NCBI RefSeq assembly: GCF_042610375.1
Contig: NZ_JBGJZL010000007.1
Location: 62,001-126,000, forward strand
Reading direction: 5' to 3'
DNA length: 64,000 nucleotides
Source: CTSoil-075 sp042610375
GTDB lineage: Bacteria; Bacillota; Negativicutes; DSM-13327
Shown: positions 59,198-64,000 of the stretch, in pieces
Position numbering within the stretch: position 1 is the first letter of the stretch
Layout of the letters: every line of letters begins with the position of its first letter
Program-made: the position numbers and the translations under genes
Notes under the pieces: generated by a model
Told to the model about the DNA's origin: nothing
The model's database searches: none
Seen by the model: only the letters and a program-made list of their open reading frames with translations

Positions 59198-60145
59198 ATG
59201 ATTACAACCATTCAACAAGGGGATTCTACAACCATTCAAGACCGAGGGCGTTTTGGGTATCAGGCTTATGGTATGCCTGTTGCTGGAGCAATGGATCAAT
59301 ATGCTTATGCTGTTGCCAATTTATTGGTTGGCAATCGAGACGATGCTGCCATGTTCGAGATGACTGGATTTGGAGGCGCATTCAAATTTGATGAGAAGCA
59401 ATTTGTCGCTGTATGCGGTGCTGATATGCAAGGAGAATTAAACGGCGTTTCTATAAAAAATTGGTCATCCTTTATCATTCCTAAAGGCGGGGAAATTCGC
59501 TTTAATCGAACGATCATTGGCTATCGTACATATTTAGCTGTGGGCGGAGGGCTTGAGATTCCCATGATTTTAGGTAGCCGATCTACTTATGCACGGGCAA
59601 AGGTGGGAGGATATGAAGGCAGAACTTTGCGGCAAGGAGATGTATTTTATGTTGGAAATGATCAGGCTGGTCAGGTACAGCCACGTAATTTAGAAGTCGA
59701 ATTTATTCCTCAATATACAGAGGAAATTAGGCTCAGAGTTTTATTAGGCCCTCAAGATGATCTGTTCACTGAAAGCATGATTCAGACTTTTTTACAAAGT
59801 GTTTATGTTGTATCAGAGCAAGCAGGGAGAACAGGTTACCGTCTTAAAGGTCCAATGATTAAGCCTAAAGGGAAAGCTGATATTGTATCTGATGCCATAT
59901 GGCAAGGTGCGATTCAAATATCGGATAATGGTATGCCGTTTATTATGACAGCTGATCATCAAACGACAGGAGGGTTTGCCAAAATTGGATCAGTCATTCG
60001 TGTAGATTTATCAAAGTTAGCGCAGGCACGACCAGGTGATCGTATTTCTTTTATGCTAGTGACTGAGGAAGAAGCCATTCATGCATTACGCTATGAAAAA
60101 CAGTCCTACTTGCGTATTGCAGCATCAATGAATTATTTATCCTAA
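59198..60145 (+). CDS. pxpC: 5-oxoprolinase subunit C (KipA-like, AHS2), first copy
   Basis: A 315-residue AHS2-domain protein of the biotin-dependent carboxyltransferase-related family. It opens STTIQDRGRFGYQAYGMPVA and has the conserved RTYLAVGGGLEIPMILGSRS and PSPGRTGYRL-type segment SEQAGRTGYRLKGPMI, then PFIMTADHQTTGGFAKIGSV. PxpC contributes with PxpB to the kinase/phosphotransfer part of the prokaryotic 5-oxoprolinase. It is closed by a strong terminator, so pxpB-pxpC here form a unit without pxpA, which lies in the next unit. Confidence 0.9.
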   Translation: MITTIQQGDSTTIQDRGRFGYQAYGMPVAGAMDQYAYAVANLLVGNRDDAAMFEMTGFGGAFKFDEKQFVAVCGADMQGELNGVSIKNWSSFIIPKGGEIRFNRTIIGYRTYLAVGGGLEIPMILGSRSTYARAKVGGYEGRTLRQGDVFYVGNDQAGQVQPRNLEVEFIPQYTEEIRLRVLLGPQDDLFTESMIQTFLQSVYVVSEQAGRTGYRLKGPMIKPKGKADIVSDAIWQGAIQISDNGMPFIMTADHQTTGGFAKIGSVIRVDLSKLAQARPGDRISFMLVTEEEAIHALRYEKQSYLRIAASMNYLS

Positions 60146-60166
60146 AAAATCAGGAGAAAATATGCT

Positions 60167-60210
60167 CAATAGGGTACTTCAATAAAATTGAAGTACCCTA
60201 TTGTTTTTTT
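60167..60210 (+). terminator. Terminator after the first pxpC
   Basis: CAATAGGGTACTTCAAT (60167-60183) pairs exactly with ATTGAAGTACCCTATTG (60187-60203) with a three-base loop, then seven T residues. Confidence 0.95.
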
Positions 60211-60214
60211 CAAA

Positions 60215-60255
60215 TTTACATCTGAAACCTTGGATGGTATTATGAGTTCAAGGTT
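60215..60255 (+). promoter_or_regulatory. pxpA promoter with inverted repeat over the -10 box
   Basis: TTTACA (60215-60220), 17 bases, TATTAT (60238-60243). AACCTTG (60226-60232) and CAAGGTT (60249-60255) form an inverted repeat enclosing the -10 box, a good site for a repressor. Confidence 0.65.
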
Positions 60256-60281
60256 CACACAACCATATAATAATAGGAAGC

Positions 60282-60327
60282 AAAGGCGCTTCAGGCAAAG
60301 AGAAATCTTTGTTTGAAGCGCCTTTTT
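60282..60327 (+). terminator. Intrinsic terminator inside the pxpA leader (attenuator candidate)
   Basis: AAAGGCGCTTCAGGCAAAG (60282-60300) pairs with CTTTGTTTGAAGCGCCTTT (60307-60325) with minor mismatches, then TTTT. It ends 37 bases before the pxpA start codon and lies downstream of the promoter at 60215, so transcription must pass through it. Confidence 0.85.
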
Positions 60328-60364
60328 ACTGTAGGTACTAAACAAGGAGAAAAGAGGGATTTAT

Positions 60365-61129
60365 ATGTATCGGGTAGATTTGAACTGTGATTTGGGAGAA
60401 AGTTTTGGTGCTTATACCATCGGAGTCGATGAAGACATCCTACCTTTTTTGACGTCAGCAAATATTGCCTGTGGATTTCATGGAGGAGATCCCAGTGTTA
60501 TGCGTAAAACTGTACAACTTGCTCTTCAAAATAAAGTGGCAATTGGAGCTCATCCAGGCTTTCCTGATCTCATTGGTTTTGGTCGGCGAAATATGGATGT
60601 TTCTCCTCAAGAGGTCTATGACATGGTTGTCTATCAAATTGGTGCCCTTGCTGGTTTTGTTAAATCTGAAGGGGGAACAATGCAACATGTAAAACCCCAT
60701 GGTGCTCTCTATAATATGGCAGCCAAGAAACAAGATTTTGCTGAAGCCATTGCGCGAGCCGTTTATAAGGTTGATCCGAGTCTGATTTTATTTGGTCTTT
60801 CGGGAAGTGAACTCGTTTCTGCAGGAGAAAAAATCGGACTCACAACAGCTCATGAAGTATTTGCTGATCGTACCTATCAAATGGATGGAACCCTCACGCC
60901 GAGAACTCAATCAAATGCACTGATTACTGATGATGAACAAGCCGTTTCCCAAGTTGTTCGCATGATTAAAGAAGGCAAAGTCTTGTCTCAGCAAGGAAAA
61001 GATATTGTAATACAAGCAGATACAGTTTGTATTCATGGTGATGGTTCTCATGCCCTCATATTTGCTCGTCTCATTCGGCAATTTCTTGAGAAATCTAACA
61101 TCGATCTTCAGGCAGTAGGTGCTAAATAA
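60365..61129 (+). CDS. pxpA: 5-oxoprolinase subunit A (LamB/YcsF family)
   Basis: A 254-residue protein. The family signature opens VDLNCDLGESFGAYTIGVDE, followed by SANIACGFHGGDPSVMRKTV, AIGAHPGFPDLIGFGRRNMD and MQHVKPHGALYNMAAKKQDF, all with conserved Asp and His residues. PxpA is the hydrolase-like subunit that, with PxpB and PxpC, converts 5-oxoproline plus ATP to glutamate. It is the first gene of a transcript continuing with a second pxpB-pxpC pair, accB and a DUF969 gene, spaced by 32 bases or less within the pxp genes. Confidence 0.96.
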   Translation: MYRVDLNCDLGESFGAYTIGVDEDILPFLTSANIACGFHGGDPSVMRKTVQLALQNKVAIGAHPGFPDLIGFGRRNMDVSPQEVYDMVVYQIGALAGFVKSEGGTMQHVKPHGALYNMAAKKQDFAEAIARAVYKVDPSLILFGLSGSELVSAGEKIGLTTAHEVFADRTYQMDGTLTPRTQSNALITDDEQAVSQVVRMIKEGKVLSQQGKDIVIQADTVCIHGDGSHALIFARLIRQFLEKSNIDLQAVGAK

Positions 61130-61161
61130 GAGAGAACTTTAAATTTTAATAGAATGAGGTA

Positions 61162-61923
61162 ATGAAATTGAGCCAAATAAGTATTAATTTTGATTCTGAT
61201 ATAGAGATCATTCCCTTTGGTGAATCGGCTATTTTAATTGAATTCGGAAAAGGTATTGACCCGAAAATACACCAAAAAGTTAATGCATTAACCGAGTATC
61301 TTGACCGCCATCCCTTGCCGGGAATGATTGAATATATAGCAGCATTCTCAAGTGTAACCATCGTTTACGATCCAATTCAAGTTAAAAAGTTACAAGTTGA
61401 TGCCGTTTTAGGTAAAGATCAACTTTCTTATACGATCCTTTCGACTAGCGTAAGGGAAATACTTGCTAAGCTCAGTCATAAAGTTGATCATACACCAAGA
61501 ATTGTCGAGATTCCAGTCTGTTATGGTGGGGAATTTGGACCCGATTTAGAATATGTGGCCGAATATAATCAACTGCCTATCGATGAAGTCATTAAGATCC
61601 ATACAAATGGTCAATATTTAGTGTATATGATTGGATTTGCTCCTGGATTTCCTTATGTAGGTGGTATGTCTGAAAAAATTTCGACTCCGAGGCGTCAATC
61701 ACCTCGTATGTCAATTCCGGCGGGATCAGTAGGGATTGCTGGAATGCAAACAGGTGTCTATCCTATCGAAACGCCAGGTGGATGGCAGTTGATCGGTCGC
61801 ACCCCTTTAGAGCTTTTTCGTCCCAATGATAATCCGCCAAGTCTTTTGCAATCAGGAGATGTCATTCGATTTTATCCCATTTCCCAGAAAGAATATACAG
61901 AATATAAGGGGGAAGAGCAATGA
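61162..61923 (+). CDS. pxpB: 5-oxoprolinase subunit B (KipI-like), second copy
   Basis: A 253-residue AHS1-domain protein: IIPFGESAILIEFGKGIDPK, EIPVCYGGEFGPDLEYVAEY, YLVYMIGFAPGFPYVGGMSE, SIPAGSVGIAGMQTGVYPIE and GGWQLIGRTPLELFRP. This copy matches the PxpB consensus more closely than the copy at 58442 (for example GGWQLIGRTP where the first has GEWWLIGRTP). The ATG at 61162 is only one base after GAGGT; a TTG at 61168 with ideal spacing is an alternative start. It overlaps the next pxpC by four bases (ATGA). The two pxpB copies differ widely, so this is not a recent duplication. Confidence 0.92.
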   Translation: MKLSQISINFDSDIEIIPFGESAILIEFGKGIDPKIHQKVNALTEYLDRHPLPGMIEYIAAFSSVTIVYDPIQVKKLQVDAVLGKDQLSYTILSTSVREILAKLSHKVDHTPRIVEIPVCYGGEFGPDLEYVAEYNQLPIDEVIKIHTNGQYLVYMIGFAPGFPYVGGMSEKISTPRRQSPRMSIPAGSVGIAGMQTGVYPIETPGGWQLIGRTPLELFRPNDNPPSLLQSGDVIRFYPISQKEYTEYKGEEQ

Positions 61924-62924
61924 GCATAACCGTTCTTAGGCCAGGTCTTCTTACCAGTATTCAAGATTTAGGGAGATATGGATATCAAAAATACGGAGTA
62001 ATCGTTAGTGGTGCTATGGATTCTTACGCTCTGCGTGTTGCCAATCTTTTAGTGGGTAATAAAGAGGGAGAGGCCACCCTGGAGATGACTTTAATGGGAC
62101 CTTCGCTGCTTGTAGAAAAAGATATTCTCATTGCCATTACTGGGGGAGACTTATCGCCAACAATCAATGGAGAGCCAGTTCCCATGTGGAGACCAGTTTA
62201 TGTAAAGAAAGGAACTATTCTGCAATTTGGAGCTTGTCAATCTGGTTGTCGTTCTTATTTGTCTGTTGCAGGTGGATATGAAATTCCTGAAGTGATGGGG
62301 AGTAAAAGTACCTATCTGCGGGCTGGAATCGGAGGCTTTCAAGGGCGGGCTATGGCGAAGGACGATGTCTTGAAATTGGGATCACCCCAAGAAATATCTC
62401 TTCGAATAGTGGAATCTCTTATGAAAAAATTGTCATCCCATTCATTTGCTTCAACAGCCTGGCATGCAGAAAAGATATCCATCCCTCATCATTCTCAGCC
62501 TAGTAAGATCCGGGTAACGGTGGGGAGTCAGTTTGAACATTTTACATCAGAGAGTAAAAGTCAATTTTTTCAATGTCCTTTTCAAGTCACAAACCAATCG
62601 GATCGAATGGGCTATCGCTTAACAGGGCCAAACTTACAGTTGGCAAAACCACTAGAAATGGTTTCTGAAGCCGTTACTCTTGGGACAATTCAAGTGCCGC
62701 CAGATGGAAATCCGATTCTATTACTCGCTGATCGACAAACCGTAGGTGGATATCCTAAGTTTGCTCAGGTGATTACAGTGGATAGTTCTATCGTTGCCCA
62801 AACTAAACCAGGAGGCACGATCCTCTTTCAAGAAATTTCTTTGGCAGAGGCTGAGCAGTTATATATTGCAAGAGAAAAAGAAATTAAAAACTTGGGAATT
62901 GCAATTCGTTTCAAAATGTCATAG
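61920..62924 (+). CDS. pxpC: 5-oxoprolinase subunit C (KipA-like, AHS2), second copy
   Basis: A 334-residue AHS2-domain protein. It opens RPGLLTSIQDLGRYGYQKYG and keeps SYLSVAGGYEIPEVMGSKST, QVTNQSDRMGYRLTGPNLQL and ILLLADRQTVGGYPKFAQVI, all core motifs of the carboxyltransferase-like fold. The start codon overlaps the previous stop codon, showing tight coupling with pxpB. It is followed 57 bases later by a biotin carrier protein gene, a neighbour also seen in other pxp operons. It is 19 residues longer than the first copy, mainly in the middle around residues 150-170. Confidence 0.92.
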   Translation: MSITVLRPGLLTSIQDLGRYGYQKYGVIVSGAMDSYALRVANLLVGNKEGEATLEMTLMGPSLLVEKDILIAITGGDLSPTINGEPVPMWRPVYVKKGTILQFGACQSGCRSYLSVAGGYEIPEVMGSKSTYLRAGIGGFQGRAMAKDDVLKLGSPQEISLRIVESLMKKLSSHSFASTAWHAEKISIPHHSQPSKIRVTVGSQFEHFTSESKSQFFQCPFQVTNQSDRMGYRLTGPNLQLAKPLEMVSEAVTLGTIQVPPDGNPILLLADRQTVGGYPKFAQVITVDSSIVAQTKPGGTILFQEISLAEAEQLYIAREKEIKNLGIAIRFKMS

Positions 62925-62981
62925 TGAAGATTCAGCGTTAATCGAAGACTGTTTTTAAAGAGAAAAAGGAGTGGAAATGTC

Positions 62982-63467
62982 ATGCTTACATTTGAAGAAA
63001 TCAGAGAGATTATCAATCTAATCAATCAGTCATCGATACAACATTTTGAACTGGAACAGGAAGAAACCAAGATTGTTATCTCAAAAACGGCAAATCATCT
63101 TGGTCAAGAAGGATCACAGCAAAAAAAGAGTGCTAGTGATTTGAAAGTTGATTCTCTAACAACTGTTCCTTCAGTAGGAAAGGGGGAGCAAGTGATTGAA
63201 AAAATTGCTAACGATAATAAAAATTTACATGAAATCGTATCTCCAACAGTAGGCACCTTTTATTCGACTCCTGAGCCAGGAGCAGATGGGTTTGTCAAAA
63301 TTGGTGAGCAGATTCAGCCAAATACCATTGTATGTGTATTAGAAGCCATGAAATTATTTAATGAAGTTGAAGCGGGCGTATGTGGAGAAGTGGTGGAGAT
63401 GCTCGCCCACGATGGAGATTTTATTGAATATGGTCAACCTCTATTTCTGGTAAAAGTTAAATTATAA
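62982..63467 (+). CDS. accB: Biotin carboxyl carrier protein (AccB-like) in the pxp operon
   Basis: A 161-residue BCCP. A short N-terminal helix (IREIINLINQSSIQHFELEQ) and a Ser/Lys-rich linker precede the biotinyl domain, with the biotin-accepting Lys in CVLEAMKLFNEVEAGVCG near residue 124, and the thumb-like insert VGTFYSTPEPGADGFVKIGE typical of acetyl-CoA carboxylase BCCP. AAGGAG lies about ten bases before the ATG. No biotin carboxylase gene follows directly: the next gene is a DUF969 transporter. Its presence here suggests a link between the AHS2 (carboxyltransferase-related) protein and a biotinylated partner, or just a displaced acc gene. Confidence 0.93.
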   Translation: MLTFEEIREIINLINQSSIQHFELEQEETKIVISKTANHLGQEGSQQKKSASDLKVDSLTTVPSVGKGEQVIEKIANDNKNLHEIVSPTVGTFYSTPEPGADGFVKIGEQIQPNTIVCVLEAMKLFNEVEAGVCGEVVEMLAHDGDFIEYGQPLFLVKVKL

Positions 63468-63494
63468 ATAAAAATAGGTAAAGGGGGAATTGAA

Positions 63495-64000
63495 TATGTT
63501 AACACTACTTGGTATTGCGGTCGTTATTGTTGGCTTTGTATTGAGGTTTAATCCATTACTTGTTGTGGTTGTAGCTGGAATTGTAACTGGTTTAGCAGGA
63601 AATATGCCAATGGAAAAAATACTGACCATTTTTGGTGAAGCATTTATTAAAAATCGTTATCTTTCTTTATTTATTCTGACTCTACCCGTTATTGGACTTT
63701 TAGAAAGAAATGGCTTAAAGGAACAAGCCCAGGAGTTAATTGGAAAAATAAAAGTTGCAACGACTGGACGTCTTTTGATTCTCTATCTTTTTATTCGTGA
63801 ATTTGCAGCGGCGATCGGTTTAACGGCCTTAGGAGGCCATGCGCAAATGGTTCGACCACTCATTGCTCCGATGGCAGAAGCGGCGGCAGAAAATAGGCAT
63901 GGAACCTTGCCAGAAAGTACACGTAATAAAATTAAAGCTTTTGCGGCATCAGCCGATAATGTAGGAGTATTTTTTGGTGAAGATATTTTTATTGCCTTTG
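63495..64000 (+). CDS. DUF969-family membrane protein, likely 5-oxoproline transporter subunit (3' end outside window)
   Basis: The first 168 residues of a membrane protein, starting MLTLLGIAVVIVGFVLRFNP after a GGGGGAA site and cut by the window end. Hydrophobic helices continue through LVVVVAGIVTGLAGN and YLSLFILTLPVIGLLERNGL, with the conserved IREFAAAIGLTALGGHAQMV and AASADNVGVFFGEDIFIAF. This matches the DUF969 family, which occurs with DUF979 in pxp operons and is proposed as a 5-oxoproline uptake system. DUF979 would be expected just beyond the window. It starts 27 bases after accB, in the same operon. Confidence 0.85.

Noticed and set aside
1..64000. CRISPR arrays, tRNA or rRNA genes, prophage or transposase genes
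   Set aside because: No regularly spaced repeats, RNA gene signatures, integrase or transposase-like proteins were seen on either strand.

Overview
The window looks like chromosome of a low-GC, diderm, anaerobic Firmicute of the Negativicutes, most like the Sporomusaceae (Pelosinus/Sporomusa group). This is inferred from gene content, not from a search. The clues are Firmicute-type ribosome binding sites and intrinsic terminators, together with diderm traits (an arabinose-5-phosphate isomerase of the KDO/LPS pathway and an RND-type periplasmic adaptor), anaerobe enzymes (hybrid-cluster protein, a giant 2-hydroxyacyl-CoA dehydratase activase, a molybdenum hydroxylase) and many chemoreceptors. 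I see no rRNA, tRNA, CRISPR array, insertion sequence or prophage.

Layout. 1-5.3 kb: the tail of a chemoreceptor, a methyltransferase coupled to a secreted C39-like protein, a c-di-GMP-I riboswitch in front of a 44-codon gene, an M23 peptidase and an orphan RND adaptor. 5.6-9.5 kb: TerC-family membrane protein, HD-GYP phosphodiesterase, YjdM, HxlR regulator, DUF2148 protein. 9.7-13.2 kb: a His/Cys-rich unknown protein, a histidine kinase with a His-rich cytoplasmic head, its response regulator and a radical SAM/SPASM protein. 13.3-19.5 kb: a decayed stretch, hcp, and the 1295-residue activase. 19.5-23.6 kb: AraC regulator divergent from a DapF homologue in which both catalytic cysteines are serine, and an EamA transporter divergent from a LysR regulator. 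23.8-27.3 kb: three-subunit molybdenum hydroxylase operon behind a 30-bp palindrome. 27.4-33.4 kb: a LacI-controlled sugar-acid cluster (TIM-barrel isomerase, KDG-kinase-like PfkB protein, D-hydroxyacid dehydrogenase, ACS-type MFS transporter, exported cupin) with two tandem-operator pairs 104 bp apart.

33.6-45.3 kb: a soluble chemoreceptor-like protein, amino-acid permease, QueG-like iron-sulfur protein, CBO0543 membrane protein, FabF, AraC/GyrI-like regulator, Gfo/Idh/MocA oxidoreductase, a Cache chemoreceptor and DapA. 45.5-51 kb: MarR regulator with a metal P-type ATPase, a PatB-like lyase, and a MerR/MFS pair with a palindrome inside its promoter. 51-57 kb: hybrid sensor kinase, another chemoreceptor, and KdsD. 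57.2-64 kb: LysR regulator and a 5-oxoproline (pyroglutamate) utilisation region: pxpB-pxpC, then a second promoter and attenuator-like hairpin, then pxpA-pxpB-pxpC-accB and the start of a DUF969 transporter gene cut by the window end.

How the parts fit. Local regulators dominate: most metabolic or transport modules sit beside their own regulator and a visible inverted repeat. c-di-GMP signalling appears twice (riboswitch and HD-GYP protein). The points most worth following are the riboswitch-controlled 44-residue protein, the Ser/Ser DapF homologue, the His-rich two-component/radical-SAM locus, and the duplicated pxpBC genes with a BCCP gene.
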